Below, piece after piece: positions 55,141-64,000 of a stretch of 64,000 nt of DNA. The first letter of the stretch is position 1. Each line of letters begins with the position of its first letter. Origin of the DNA: an uncultured Paracoccus sp. (lineage in GTDB: Bacteria; Pseudomonadota; Alphaproteobacteria; Rhodobacterales; Rhodobacteraceae); the NCBI RefSeq assembly GCF_947496875.1, contig NZ_CANMEH010000009.1, positions 1 through 64,000 of the forward strand, given 5' to 3'. Made by a program: the position numbers and the translations under genes. Below the pieces are notes generated by a model that saw only the letters and a list, made by a program, of their open reading frames with translations, made no database searches and had not been told where the DNA came from.

Positions 55141-56724
55141 GTGACCGAAACTGAACCGCTCATCCCCCGCTTGCAGCCCGCCGACTATCCGGATCACACC
55201 CCGGTAGCATTCACCGAACAACTCCGCCGTGCAGCCGGGGCGCGGCCCGAGCACGTGGCCCTGATCGACGGCGATCAGGCAACCACGTGGGCGGAACTGT
55301 TCGCGCGCGTAGATCGGCTTCGCATCAAGCTTGCAGCCGCCGGGATCGGGCGTGGCAGCATGGTGGCGAGCCTTGCCGAGAATTCGGCGGCCCACGTGGT
55401 CGTCTATCTCGCCGTGGTGGGGATCGGCGCCTGCATGGTGCCGCTGCCGGGCGGGGCCCATCCGGACACATTGGGAACCATGCTGCGCGACAGTGGGGCG
55501 GCGCTGCTGTTCCATTCACCCGCGCTGGCGGCGGCCGCACAGGCCACGGCCACGCAGACGGGCGAAGTCGAACTCGTCGAAATGGACAGGCTGGACGGCT
55601 GGCGGAACGAGCGCCTACCCGCGCCCGCCGATCGCTCGACCGCAAATCTCGATGACCCGTTCGACATGATCTACAGTTCCGGCACGACCGGCGATCCGAA
55701 GGGCATCCTGCACGACCACCGCTTCCGGCTGCGCCAGATCCTGAGGATGAGCAGCTATGGCCTCGACCAGGACGCGATCCTGACCATGTCGACGCCGTTT
55801 TATTCCAACACTACGCTGGTTGCCGTGCTGCCGGTGCTGCTGAACGGCGGCACCGTCGTGGTGATGAGGAAGTTCGACGCAAGCGGCTTTCTGGCGCTGT
55901 GCGCGCGGCACCGTGTCAGCCATGCGATGCTTGTTCCGGTGCAGTACGACCGGATTCTCGACGCGGCCGATTTCGATCGCTTCGACCTGTCTGCCTTCCG
56001 GGTCAAGCTTTCGACCAGCGCCCCGTTTCCCGCCCGACTCAAGCGCGAGGTCCTGCGGCGCTGGCCGGGCAAGCTGTTCGAAATCTACGGAATGACCGAG
56101 GGGGGCGTTTCGACGGTGCTGGATTGTGGGCGCTTTCCGGACAAGCTGGACAGCGTCGGCCGACCGGTCGAAGGCGCCGAGGTCCGCATCCTCGATGACC
56201 AGGGTCACGAACTGCCCCGCGGCGAGATCGGCGAGGTGGTTGGCCGGTCCCCGACGATGATGCCCGGCTATCACAATGCGCCGGCCAAGACGTCGGAAAT
56301 TCTTTGGAAAAGTCCGCAGGGCGAGGACTTCATCCGCACCGGCGACATGGGCCGCCTGGATGCGGATGGCTTTCTGTACCTGCTGGATCGGCGCAAGGAC
56401 ATGATCCTGTCCGGCGGTTTCAACATCTATGCGGCGGATCTGGAGCAGGTGCTGACGCGCCACGATGCGGTGGCAGAGGCGGCGGTGATCGCCATTCCCA
56501 GCGACGCCTGGGGTGAAACGCCGCTCGGGTTGGTGGTCTTGAAGCCGGACGCCCAGGTCGAGGCCGAGGCGCTGCGGGATTTCGCCAACCGGCAACTGGG
56601 CAAGACACAGCGCCTGTCCGCTGTCGAGATTCGTACCGCCCTGCCCCGCAGCGACATCGGCAAGATCCTGAAACGCGAATTGCGCGCGCCCTACTGGGAA
56701 CATGCGGACAGGACGGCCGAATGA
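55141..56724 (+). CDS. AMP-forming acyl-CoA ligase
   Basis: This 527-residue enzyme activates a carboxylic acid as a CoA thioester. The motifs are A3 IYSSGTTGDPKGI, A5 EIYGMTEGGVST, A7 FIRTGDMGRL and A10 PRSDIGKILKREL with the catalytic lysine. The start is GTG 55141. It faces away from dctPQM and probably activates the imported acid for the downstream dehydrogenases. The acyl specificity is unknown. Confidence 0.9.
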   Translation: MTETEPLIPRLQPADYPDHTPVAFTEQLRRAAGARPEHVALIDGDQATTWAELFARVDRLRIKLAAAGIGRGSMVASLAENSAAHVVVYLAVVGIGACMVPLPGGAHPDTLGTMLRDSGAALLFHSPALAAAAQATATQTGEVELVEMDRLDGWRNERLPAPADRSTANLDDPFDMIYSSGTTGDPKGILHDHRFRLRQILRMSSYGLDQDAILTMSTPFYSNTTLVAVLPVLLNGGTVVVMRKFDASGFLALCARHRVSHAMLVPVQYDRILDAADFDRFDLSAFRVKLSTSAPFPARLKREVLRRWPGKLFEIYGMTEGGVSTVLDCGRFPDKLDSVGRPVEGAEVRILDDQGHELPRGEIGEVVGRSPTMMPGYHNAPAKTSEILWKSPQGEDFIRTGDMGRLDADGFLYLLDRRKDMILSGGFNIYAADLEQVLTRHDAVAEAAVIAIPSDAWGETPLGLVVLKPDAQVEAEALRDFANRQLGKTQRLSAVEIRTALPRSDIGKILKRELRAPYWEHADRTAE

Positions 56725-56751
56725 CGCGATCCACGCGCTCCGCCTTTTTGA

Positions 56752-57516
56752 TCAGGCGATCGTCACGCCCCCATCGGCCACGATCGTCTGACCGGTGATG
56801 AAGCTCGCGGCATCCGAGGCAAGAAACGCCGCGATGGGCGCGATCTCCTCCGGCCGTCCGATGCGGCGCAGCGGCGTGGTGCGGTTGCGATGCGCCAGCG
56901 CCTCCTCGTCCTCCCACAGCGCCCGTGCGAAGTCGGTCTTGATCAGTCCCGGCGCCACGCAGTTGACGCGGACGTTTCGCGGCCCCCACTCGACGGCGAG
57001 GTTGCGGGCCAGGGCGAAGTCGGCCGATTTCGATATTCCATAGGCGCCGATCCGGTCGGTGCCCCGGATCCCCGCGATCGACGAGATGATGACGACGGCG
57101 CCGCCGCCCCGTTCCGCCATCGACGGGATCGTCAGGTTGGACAGCCACAGATTGCTCTTCACGTTCGCGCCCATGATCTTGTCGAAGGCCTCGTCGGTCA
57201 GCTGCGACAGTGGGCCATAGACCGGGTTCACAGCCGCATTGCAGACCAGGACATCCGCGGGGCCAAGCTGCCGCTCGGTCTCGCTTACCAGCGCCTCCAC
57301 CTCGTCCTTGCGGGTGATGTTGCAGGGAATCGTGATCGCCTCGCCGCCGCTTTCCCGAATCCCGGCTGCGACCGGCTCACATGCCTCGGGCTTGCGGCTG
57401 GACACCACGACGCGAGCGCCAAGCTGGGCGAACAATTCGGCAATGGCGCGCCCGATGCCGCGGCTCGATCCCGTTATGATCGCGACCTTGTCGGTCAGGT
57501 CCAGTGGGTTGACCAT
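56752..57516 (-). CDS. Short-chain dehydrogenase/reductase
   Basis: This 254-residue SDR has TGSSRGIGRAIAEL, VCNAAVNP (in place of NNAG), catalytic Ser in ISSIAGIRG and YGISK. The tail is FITGQTIVADGGVTIA. The start is ATG 57516 after GAGAGGGA. It converges on the acyl-CoA ligase and is divergent from the ThDP enzyme, so it probably belongs to the same catabolic island. Confidence 0.88.
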   Translation of the reverse strand: MVNPLDLTDKVAIITGSSRGIGRAIAELFAQLGARVVVSSRKPEACEPVAAGIRESGGEAITIPCNITRKDEVEALVSETERQLGPADVLVCNAAVNPVYGPLSQLTDEAFDKIMGANVKSNLWLSNLTIPSMAERGGGAVVIISSIAGIRGTDRIGAYGISKSADFALARNLAVEWGPRNVRVNCVAPGLIKTDFARALWEDEEALAHRNRTTPLRRIGRPEEIAPIAAFLASDAASFITGQTIVADGGVTIA

Positions 57517-57872
57517 GCGGGATTCCCTCTCGTTGAGACCGGAGACAGGCCGCGCGCTGCGCCGCCGCCCCAATCGCTGCTGCCGTCCGCGCCCCAAGGC
57601 AGGCCACGGGCGAGGATTTGTCAACCGCCGGCACGTTGACGTCCGCGCGCGGCGCTGACACCCTGCGAGCGGCTTGCCCCATGCTGGCGGGCGCACCGGG
57701 TGCGTGAGCCGGCTACTGCTAGACCTTTCCCGGGGTCGCGCGCCGGCCACATGGCAGATCAAATCGCGGGGCCCTCAGACTGCGATTGCTGCGCGAGGCA
57801 CCCGGATCGAACAGCAAGATCGCATCAGCGGGCGCCATCCCGATGGTGCCGACCAGAACGGAAGGGATGGCG
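57517..57872. other. Divergent intergenic region SDR / ThDP enzyme
   Basis: This 356-base stretch separates two divergent genes and must hold both promoters. I see no clear operator, repeat or gene. Open frames crossing it give basic, low-complexity translations. Confidence 0.6.
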
Positions 57873-59438
57873 ATGAGCAATCCGAACGGCGCCGAACGGC
57901 TGTGCGACACGCTGCTGGCCAACGATATCGATGTCTGCTTTGCCAATCCGGGCACCTCGGAAATGCACTTCGTCGCGGCTCTCGACCGACGGCCGCAGAT
58001 GCGCTGTGTGCTGGGCCTGTTCGAAGGCGTGGTGACCGGCGCGGCCGACGGTTATGGCCGGATGACCGACAGGCCGGCAGCGACGCTGCTGCACCTGGGG
58101 CCGGGACTCGCGAACGGTCTGGCCAATCTGCACAACGCGCGGCGCGCCCGGACCCCGATCGTCAATGTCGTCGGAGATCACGCGACCTATCATCTGCCCT
58201 ACGACGCGCCGCTGACCAGCGACGTCGAAAGCCTCGCCCGGCCGATGTCGGACTGGGTCGGACGCGCGGACAAACCCGACACGGTTGTCGATGTCGCATC
58301 GGAGGCCTGTCGTGCGGCGCTGGAGCGATCCGGCATCTCGACGCTGATCCTGGCCGCCGACGCGGCATGGGGGGCGGCACCGGACGGCCCCATCCACAGG
58401 GTCCAGCCGGCGCCCCGGCCAAGTGTCGAGCAGCACGACGTCGACGAGGCGGCCGAGGCCATCCGCAGCGGCAACCGGGTCGTCCTTCTGCTGGGCGGCA
58501 GGGCCTTGCGCGCCGAGCCGCTGGAGGTCGCCGGACGCATCGCGGCGGTGACCGACGCCGAGATGATGGCCGAGAACTTCAATCAGCGGATCGAGCGTGG
58601 CGCGGGACGCACGCCCATCCGGAAGCTGGCCTATCCGATCGACGCGACGATCGCGGCGCTGGCCGATGTCGACACGCTGATCCTAATCGGTGCGCAGCGT
58701 CCCGTGGGGTTCTTCGCCTATCCCGGCAAGCCGAGCGACCTTGTTCCCAAGCAATGTCGTGTGGTGGAACTCGCCCGCCCGCTGGACGATCTCAAGGGCG
58801 CGCTTGACCTTCTGGCGGATGCGGTCGACGCTTCCGCCAGGCCGCCGACTCATCAAAGCATCCAGGAAACTTCTCCTCAAGCGATCGCACTCAGCGGAGT
58901 TCTCACGGCGGACACGGCGTGCCGCATCGTCGCAGCCATGGTCCCCGAGCACGCGATCATCTGTGATGAATCGGTGACCTCCGGGCGCTCCTTCTACGCC
59001 CATTCCGAGGCGGCGCCGCCACACGACTATCTGCAGCTGACCGGGGGCTCGATCGGGATCGGGATGCCGCTGGGCGCTGGCGCAGCGATCGCGTGCCCTG
59101 ACCGGCGGGTCATCTGTCTGCAGGCCGACGGCAGCGGCATGTATACGGTTCAGGCGCTGTGGACCCACGCGCGTGAGGGGCTGAACGTGACCACGGTGAT
59201 CTTTTCCAACCGGGCCTATGCCATCCTGCAGGCCGAGATGAAGAATGTCGGGGTGGGCCAGCACGGCCGCAATGCCGATCGGATGCTGCAGATCGATGAT
59301 CCAGCGCTCGACTGGGTCAGCATCGCCCGCGGCATGGGTGTCGAGGCGATCCGGGCCGAGACGGCCGAAGACCTGACCTCTGCTCTGTCGGCGTCATTCG
59401 GTCAGTCAGGCCCGTTCCTGATCGAGGTCGTGCTCTAG
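57873..59438 (+). CDS. ThDP-dependent acetolactate-synthase/decarboxylase-like enzyme
   Basis: This 521-residue protein has the POX-type domains: a PYR domain with the activating Glu in LFEGVVTGAADGYGR, a middle domain and a PP domain with the ThDP motif ADGSGMYTVQALWTH ... NRAYAI. It resembles the MdlC/IlvB-like group of 2-oxo-acid decarboxylases or lyases more than a housekeeping acetolactate synthase. No small subunit is adjacent. The ATG at 57873 is chosen for its spacing to GGAAGGG; ATG 57867 is possible. Confidence 0.85.
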   Translation: MSNPNGAERLCDTLLANDIDVCFANPGTSEMHFVAALDRRPQMRCVLGLFEGVVTGAADGYGRMTDRPAATLLHLGPGLANGLANLHNARRARTPIVNVVGDHATYHLPYDAPLTSDVESLARPMSDWVGRADKPDTVVDVASEACRAALERSGISTLILAADAAWGAAPDGPIHRVQPAPRPSVEQHDVDEAAEAIRSGNRVVLLLGGRALRAEPLEVAGRIAAVTDAEMMAENFNQRIERGAGRTPIRKLAYPIDATIAALADVDTLILIGAQRPVGFFAYPGKPSDLVPKQCRVVELARPLDDLKGALDLLADAVDASARPPTHQSIQETSPQAIALSGVLTADTACRIVAAMVPEHAIICDESVTSGRSFYAHSEAAPPHDYLQLTGGSIGIGMPLGAGAAIACPDRRVICLQADGSGMYTVQALWTHAREGLNVTTVIFSNRAYAILQAEMKNVGVGQHGRNADRMLQIDDPALDWVSIARGMGVEAIRAETAEDLTSALSASFGQSGPFLIEVVL

Positions 59439-59861
59439 TCCCGTCGTGCGTGCGTCGTCATTCGGGCAGCGCGAGGGGTTCGGAGTGTGGATCGTCAGAT
59501 CGCAAACCGGCAATCCGCCGACATTGCATGTGAAGGCGAGCCCTGGCACGCGTATTCTGGGCAAAAGCCGGTCACGGTGTTGCCGTTGGCTCGCATCCGC
59601 AGATCGGGGGCGCGCAGTCGCGGCCCGGCACCGAGCTGCATAGCGAGGCCGCCGATCAGGCGGAAGCTTGTTGGGGAGGTAACGTGCCGGCCGGATTGCC
59701 AGCATGGGCCGGTCGATATGCCGCAGACACAATTTTTTCGCGGTCGCAGATACCCCCGGAAAGCTCGCATCTGCCCGAGGCCGGATGTGGCCCCTGTCCC
59801 CGCGCTGCATTGTCGCGAGGCGGCGTTTCGTTTCGGCGTGACCCGTCCGCTCGGGCCGCGG
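59439..59861. other. Gene-free stretch between convergent units
   Basis: This 423-base interval lies between the ThDP gene (plus) and ccmG (minus). Open frames here have no recognisable family features. A short AT-rich patch is present near 59728. I see no tRNA, clear terminator or gene remnant. Confidence 0.6.
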
Positions 59862-60404
59862 TCAGTTCCCCTGCAGGGCCTTGTCCAGTTCCGGGCGGAA
59901 CCGGTGCAGGTAATCGGCGTCCACCAGCGGGCCCGCATGGCGGTAGAGGATGGTCCCGTCCGCGTCGAGGATGAAGGTTTCCGGCGGTGCCGTCACACCC
60001 CAGTCGATTGCCGTCCTGCCCTGCGGATCGGTCGCCAGCTTGGCGAAGGGATCGCCGTAGTCGGACAGGAAGCGCTGCGCGGCCGGTTCGGGATCCTTCA
60101 GGTCGACGCCGAACACCGGGATGCCTTCCGCGGCCAGCGCCGTCAGGGTCGGATGCTCGGCGCGGCAGGGCGGGCACCAGCTGGCCCAGAAATTCACCAG
60201 CTTCACGCCCGGCTGGCGCAGATCGGCATCGGTCAGCTGATCCTTGCCGGGAAGTGTCGTCTGCGGCACGACCGGCGCGGCCTGCCCGACCAGCGCCGAC
60301 GGAATCTCGTTCGGGTTGTCGCGCCCCATGCCCCACAGGAACACCCCCGCGATGCCGGCAAACATCAGCGGCGGCAGCAGCATCAACGGCGAGATCCTAG
60401 CCAC
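59862..60404 (-). CDS. ccmG: Thiol:disulfide interchange protein CcmG (DsbE)
   Basis: This 180-residue membrane-anchored thioredoxin-fold protein has an N-terminal helix (SPLMLLPPLMFAGIAGVFLW) and the active site FWASWCPPCRAEHPTL. The GVTAPPETFILD segment holds the cis-proline region. It reduces apocytochrome c cysteines before haem attachment. Start GTG 60404 overlaps the ccmD stop. Confidence 0.94.
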   Translation of the reverse strand: MARISPLMLLPPLMFAGIAGVFLWGMGRDNPNEIPSALVGQAAPVVPQTTLPGKDQLTDADLRQPGVKLVNFWASWCPPCRAEHPTLTALAAEGIPVFGVDLKDPEPAAQRFLSDYGDPFAKLATDPQGRTAIDWGVTAPPETFILDADGTILYRHAGPLVDADYLHRFRPELDKALQGN

Positions 60405-60543
60405 GGCGACGCTCCACCTCTTGCAGGCGCTTGCGGGCACGGGCGTTCGCAGCGACGGTCTGCACCACGAGGCCCGCCAGCAGCAGGACGGATATGGCCC
60501 AGGCCGACAGGACAGAGGCGGCGTAATCGCCCAGTTCGATCAT
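60397..60543 (-). CDS. ccmD: Haem exporter accessory protein CcmD
   Basis: This 48-residue protein has a single helix (YAASVLSAWAISVLLLAGLV) and a basic C-terminus (NARARKRLQEVERRRG), the CcmD pattern. It stabilises the CcmABC–CcmE complex. It overlaps ccmC and ccmG by a few bases. Confidence 0.9.
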   Translation of the reverse strand: MIELGDYAASVLSAWAISVLLLAGLVVQTVAANARARKRLQEVERRRG

Positions 60544-61265
60544 GATCTTACCTCGCGCGCGATCAGCGCGGCCGTCCGGCGACGCCGGATCTCGGTGCGG
60601 GTGCGCACCAGCAGCAGCGCCAGAAACAGCAGGAAGAACCCCAGCATGCACAGATAGAGCGGATACTTGTAGACCGGCGACATCCGCTCGCCCGCCTTCA
60701 GCGACAGCGAGGCGCCCTGGTGCAGGCCCTGGTTCCAGAAATTCACCGCATAGCGGCTGAGCAGTGCAAAGACGGACCCGACCAGGCACAGCACCCCGGT
60801 CAGATCGGCGGCGTTGTCGGGGTTTTCCACCGCCGACCACAGGGCGATGTAGCCCAGATAGAACAGGAACAGGATCAGGAAGCTGGTCAGGCGGGGGTCC
60901 CATTCCCACCAGGTGCCCCACATCGGCTGTCCCCAGATCGCCCCGGTCGCCAGCGCGATGAGGGTCATCACGGCCCCCACGGGGGCCGCTGCCTTGGCGG
61001 CGAGAGCGCTGACATGATGGCGGCGGATGATCCAGATCAGCGAGGCGACCAGCATCATGACCCAGATGTTGATCGCCATCATGGCTGCGGGCACATGCAG
61101 GAACATGATCTTGACCGTCGAGCCCTGCTTGTAATCCTCGGGCGTGGTCAGGCCCCAGATCACGCCGACCGACAGCGTCAGCGCGGCCGCCCCGACGACC
61201 CAGGGCAGCGCCACATCGGACAGGCGCATGAACTTGACGGGGTTGGCGTATTCCCAGAATGACAT
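60540..61265 (-). CDS. ccmC: Haem handling protein CcmC
   Basis: This 241-residue, six-helix protein has the tryptophan-rich haem motif GTWWEWDPRLTSFLILFLFY and flanking histidines (FLHVPAAMMA and LHQGASLS). It transfers haem to CcmE. It lies 42 bases downstream of the ccmB stop and overlaps the ccmD start. Confidence 0.96.
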   Translation of the reverse strand: MSFWEYANPVKFMRLSDVALPWVVGAAALTLSVGVIWGLTTPEDYKQGSTVKIMFLHVPAAMMAINIWVMMLVASLIWIIRRHHVSALAAKAAAPVGAVMTLIALATGAIWGQPMWGTWWEWDPRLTSFLILFLFYLGYIALWSAVENPDNAADLTGVLCLVGSVFALLSRYAVNFWNQGLHQGASLSLKAGERMSPVYKYPLYLCMLGFFLLFLALLLVRTRTEIRRRRTAALIAREVRS

Positions 61266-61307
61266 GCAAGGACCTCTATGCGGGGTGACAGCCGGGGTGA
61301 AGCCCCC

Positions 61308-61964
61308 TCACCGCAGATTGACCCGCAGCGCGGCCGCCGCGGCGAAAGGTATCGCACCCAGCACCGCCAGGGTGATGGCCGTCAGGAACGCCAGCGGGGT
61401 GATCGCATCCATTCCCGCGCCTCCCCGCCGCACCGTTTCCGCGCCGAAGATCAGGGTGGGGACATAAAGCGGCAGCACCAGCAGCGACAGCAGCAGGCCT
61501 CCCCGCCGCAAGCCCACCGTAAGGGCCGCACCGAACGCGCCCAGCATCGACAAGGCGGGCGTTCCGATCAGCAGCGACAGCACCAGCCAGCCCTGCGCCC
61601 CCGCCGGCAGATGCAGCAGCAGGCCGAACACCGGGGCGGCAGCGACAAGTGGCAGGCCAGTGGTGATCCAGTGCGCAGCCGCCTTGACCAGCACCGTCCC
61701 CTCCATCGGCAGCGGGGCCGTCGCCAGCAGGTCCAGGCTGCCGTCCTCCCAGTCGAGGGCGAAGATGCGGTCCAGCGACAGCAGGCAGGCCAGCAGGGCG
61801 CCGACCCACAGGATGCCCGGCGCGATCAGCGCCAGGGTGCCGCCCTGCGGCCCGACCCCGAAGGGGACAAGCGTGCACAGGATCAGAAAGAACGCGAGAC
61901 CCAGCCCGAACCCGCCGCCCGCCCGCACGGCCAGTCGCAGATCACGCAGCAGCAGCGCCGTCAT
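61308..61964 (-). CDS. ccmB: Haem exporter permease CcmB
   Basis: This 218-residue protein has about six helices, with typical CcmB segments LLRDLRLAVRAGGGFG, PGILWVGALLACLLSLDRIF and TPALSMLGAFGAALTVGLRR. It pairs with CcmA. The ATG at 61964 gives the usual length. Confidence 0.95.
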   Translation of the reverse strand: MTALLLRDLRLAVRAGGGFGLGLAFFLILCTLVPFGVGPQGGTLALIAPGILWVGALLACLLSLDRIFALDWEDGSLDLLATAPLPMEGTVLVKAAAHWITTGLPLVAAAPVFGLLLHLPAGAQGWLVLSLLIGTPALSMLGAFGAALTVGLRRGGLLLSLLVLPLYVPTLIFGAETVRRGGAGMDAITPLAFLTAITLAVLGAIPFAAAAALRVNLR

Positions 61965-62019
61965 GCCGCAGACCCCTGCCCGACCCGCGCTGGCCCGTGT
62001 CGCGTTGCCCGCGGCGCCA

Positions 62020-62658
62020 TCACGCAAACGCCTCGTCAAAGCCCGCGGGCACCCTGTCCTGCACGCGACGCGGGTCCGCACGATAGGGGGTCAGATCCAG
62101 GACCGTCGCCTCGGGCAGGTTCAGGTCGATATGGGTGGCCATCAGGGCGGCCCCGCCGCCGCTCAGGTGGCCACGCACGGCCTGCACGAACAGGGCGACC
62201 GAGGCCGTGTCCAGCGACACGGTAGGCTCGTCCAAAACCCAGACCGGCCGCCCGGTCACCAGCAACCGGGCCAGCCCCAGCCGGCGCTTCTGTCCTGCGG
62301 ACAGCATCGCCGCGGGCCGGTCCGCCAGATCGGACAGGTTCATCGCGGCCAGCGCCGCCCCGATCGCGGGTCCGTCGAAGACCTGCGCCCAGAACCCCAG
62401 ATTTTCACGCACGGTCAGCGCGCCCTTGATCCCGTCGGCATGGGCCGCATAGGCGATTGCGTCCGGCGCGGCGTCCACGATGCCGTCGACGGCAGCCTGC
62501 AGGCCTGCCACGGTGCGCAGCAGTGTCGTCTTGCCGATGCCGTTCGCGCCGCGCAGGATCAGCGCCTGTCCCGCGTCAAGTGAAAAGGTGACGCCTTCGA
62601 CGGCCCGCCGCCCGCCACGGGCGACGGCCAGATCGCTGACGGACAGCAGCGGCGCCAC
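62020..62658 (-). CDS. ccmA: Haem exporter ATPase CcmA
   Basis: This 212-residue ABC ATPase has Walker [19 protein letters not shown], signature [18 protein letters not shown] and Walker [13 protein letters not shown]. It drives release of holo-CcmE. It starts 3 bases after the Mth938-like gene stop, extending the secF–ccm transcription unit. Confidence 0.96.
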   Translation of the reverse strand: MAPLLSVSDLAVARGGRRAVEGVTFSLDAGQALILRGANGIGKTTLLRTVAGLQAAVDGIVDAAPDAIAYAAHADGIKGALTVRENLGFWAQVFDGPAIGAALAAMNLSDLADRPAAMLSAGQKRRLGLARLLVTGRPVWVLDEPTVSLDTASVALFVQAVRGHLSGGGAALMATHIDLNLPEATVLDLTPYRADPRRVQDRVPAGFDEAFA

Positions 62659-62661
62659 CGG

Positions 62662-63015
62662 TCAGACCGGCAGCAGCGCACAGGCGACGCGCCGCCCTTC
62701 GGACAGGGTGACGTTGTAGCTGCGCGCCGCGGGCGGCGAGGCCATCGTCTCGACCATCAGCCCCGCGTCGCGCAGCCGCTCCGCCAGATCAGCCGGCAAG
62801 CGGCCGATCTCGGCGCCCATGCCCATGAACAGGACGTCAACCTGCCCCGCCAGCGCCAGCAGCGGCGCAGCGTCGTCCAGCCCGCCCCAAGGCCGCGCGC
62901 CCGCGTCCGTCACGATCACCGCGCCGTGGTGAACCTCGCCCGCCGCGCGAAAGAAACCGGGGCCATAGCCTTCGACCGGAACGCCACCGGCAAAGTCGGT
63001 CGGGCGCATCGCCAT
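62662..63015 (-). CDS. Mth938-like/NDUFAF3-type protein
   Basis: This 117-residue protein has the Mth938 fold pattern: VPVEGYGPGFFRAAGEVHHG, VDVLFMGMGAEIGRLPADL, and the C-terminal SYNVTLSEGRRVACALLPV. The mitochondrial relative NDUFAF3 helps assemble complex I. In Rhodobacterales the gene often sits between secF and ccm genes. Start ATG 63015 overlaps the secF stop; ATG 63009 is possible. Confidence 0.87.
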   Translation of the reverse strand: MAMRPTDFAGGVPVEGYGPGFFRAAGEVHHGAVIVTDAGARPWGGLDDAAPLLALAGQVDVLFMGMGAEIGRLPADLAERLRDAGLMVETMASPPAARSYNVTLSEGRRVACALLPV

Positions 63016-64000
63016 CAGGGTCTGTCCTGGAACGGCGTGCCGGCCAGGTCGCTCTTTTCGTCCGCCGCGAGCTTTTCGGGCTTCGACCAGTCGCGCTTGA
63101 CCCCCAGCCACAGCACGATGTTCTTGGCGAGGTAGATGGTCGAGTAGGCACCGACGAACACCCCCCAGAGCATGGCGAAGACGAAGCCGCGGATCACGTC
63201 GCCGCCCAGCACGAGCATGGCCGTCAGCGCCAATGCCGTCGTCACCGCGGTCATGATCGTGCGCGACAGGGTTTCGTTCACCGTCAGGTTCATGACCTCG
63301 ACCAGCGGCATCGTCTTGAACTTCATCAGGTTCTCTCGAAGCCGGTCGAACACCACCACCGTGTCGTTGATGGAATAGCCCAGGATCGTCAGCAGCGCCG
63401 CGATCGTGGACAGGTCGAACCTGATCTGGAACAGCGAGAATATGCCCAGCGTCAGCAGCACGTCATGGACCAGCGCGGCCACGCCGCCCAGGGCGAACTG
63501 CCATTCGAACCGCAGCCAGATGTAGAACAGGATTCCGATCGTGGCCGCGGTCACCGCATAGATGGCGGTCTTGATCAGTTCGCCGGACACCTTGGGACCG
63601 ACGGATTCCACGGCCGTGAAGGTGACCTGCGGATCGACCTGCTTCAGCGCGGCCTCGATGCGGTTCAGTTCCTCGGGCGTGACCGACCCGGTGTCGTCCG
63701 TGCTGCCAATCCGGATCTGCGCGACATGCTGGTCAGCGTCGAAGGTGGGGTCGAACACCTCGGTGATCGACACGTCGCCCAGGTCGAGTGCGTCCAGGGC
63801 GGCGCGATAGTCGCCCACCTCGAATTCGGTGCTGCTTTCCGCGCGGATCGTCGTGCCGCCGCGGAAGTCGATGCCGAAGTTCAGGCCCATGGTCAGCAGC
63901 ACGATCAACGATGCCAGCATCAAGAACGCAGACAGGCCCGCGGTCAGCTTCTGCCAGCGAAAGAAATCATAGCTGGTGTTGTCGCGGACCAGCTTCAGAC
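63015..64000 (-). CDS. secF: Protein translocase subunit SecF, nearly complete (runs off right edge)
   Basis: The visible ~327 residues read to the edge as LKLVRDNTSYDFFRWQKLTA, SecF helix 1, then the conserved GIDFRGGTTIRAES, ALVHDVLLTLGIFSLFQIRF and VVFDRLRENLMKF. Only the first one or two codons appear to lie outside. SecF works with SecD in the membrane to drive preprotein export. The stop overlaps the Mth938-like start. Confidence 0.95.
   Translation of the reverse strand, partial: LKLVRDNTSYDFFRWQKLTAGLSAFLMLASLIVLLTMGLNFGIDFRGGTTIRAESSTEFEVGDYRAALDALDLGDVSITEVFDPTFDADQHVAQIRIGSTDDTGSVTPEELNRIEAALKQVDPQVTFTAVESVGPKVSGELIKTAIYAVTAATIGILFYIWLRFEWQFALGGVAALVHDVLLTLGIFSLFQIRFDLSTIAALLTILGYSINDTVVVFDRLRENLMKFKTMPLVEVMNLTVNETLSRTIMTAVTTALALTAMLVLGGDVIRGFVFAMLWGVFVGAYSTIYLAKNIVLWLGVKRDWSKPEKLAADEKSDLAGTPFQDRP

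Overview
The window is high-GC DNA that reads as an alphaproteobacterium of the Rhodobacterales (Paracoccus/Rhodovulum/roseobacter-like). The main evidence is the gene order yceD–rpmF–plsX–fabH–ihfA–merR–tRNA-Pro, an orphan EnvZ-type kinase, an OlsB ornithine-lipid acyltransferase, and a complete nosC-R-Z-D-F-Y-L-X-type denitrification locus. All family assignments come from reading the translations; no database was searched.

Layout. (1) 1–3646 starts with the end of a DapA-like gene, then a sulfur-handling group: an ArsR–rhodanese fusion regulator with a candidate operator, a secreted rhodanese, an MFS permease and a DsrE-like protein. The rhodanese and the permease each carry a frame break. 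(2) 4058–12438 holds a tetR–bisC operon (S-/N-oxide molybdoenzyme) divergent from a TRAP transporter (dctQMP), followed by a quinone-oxidoreductase-like enzyme and an alpha/beta hydrolase. (3) 12439–15701 holds the decayed end of a second TRAP large permease, then an SDR–acyl-CoA dehydrogenase–APH-fold kinase operon. (4) 15943–16849 holds a small exported protein and an integrase relic with 12-bp iterons beside tRNA-Asn. (5) 16923–40082 is largely core chromosome: MBL hydrolase, EnvZ-like kinase, rnd, tgt, olsB, msrB, bamE, yceD, a CPA1 antiporter wedged before rpmF, plsX, fabH, a DksA-like zinc protein, ihfA, merR, tRNA-Pro, dcd, an AttEFGH-like export cluster, scpA/scpB, rpsD, an MFS drug transporter, a DUF1489 gene and tRNA-Gly.

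(6) 40262–49355 is the nitrous oxide reductase operon on the minus strand, with one FNR/NNR-type box in front of the nosC-like gene. nosR, the flavo-ferredoxin maturation/electron-transfer gene, is broken by a frameshift and by an in-frame TGA at an apparent tryptophan position. (7) 49436–59438 is a catabolic island: two acyl-CoA dehydrogenases, a TRAP transporter (dctPQM), an acyl-CoA ligase, an SDR and a ThDP enzyme. (8) 59862–64000 is the cytochrome c maturation set ccmABCDG, a Mth938-like gene and secF, which runs off the right edge.

Points worth a second look are the lesions in nosR, the rhodanese gene and the MFS gene; the multi-frame TRAP relic at 12445–12690; the integrase relic with iterons at tRNA-Asn; four 11-bp direct repeats in a convergent intergenic region; and the ArsR–rhodanese operator. 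I did not find a clearly new multi-gene defence or biosynthetic system.
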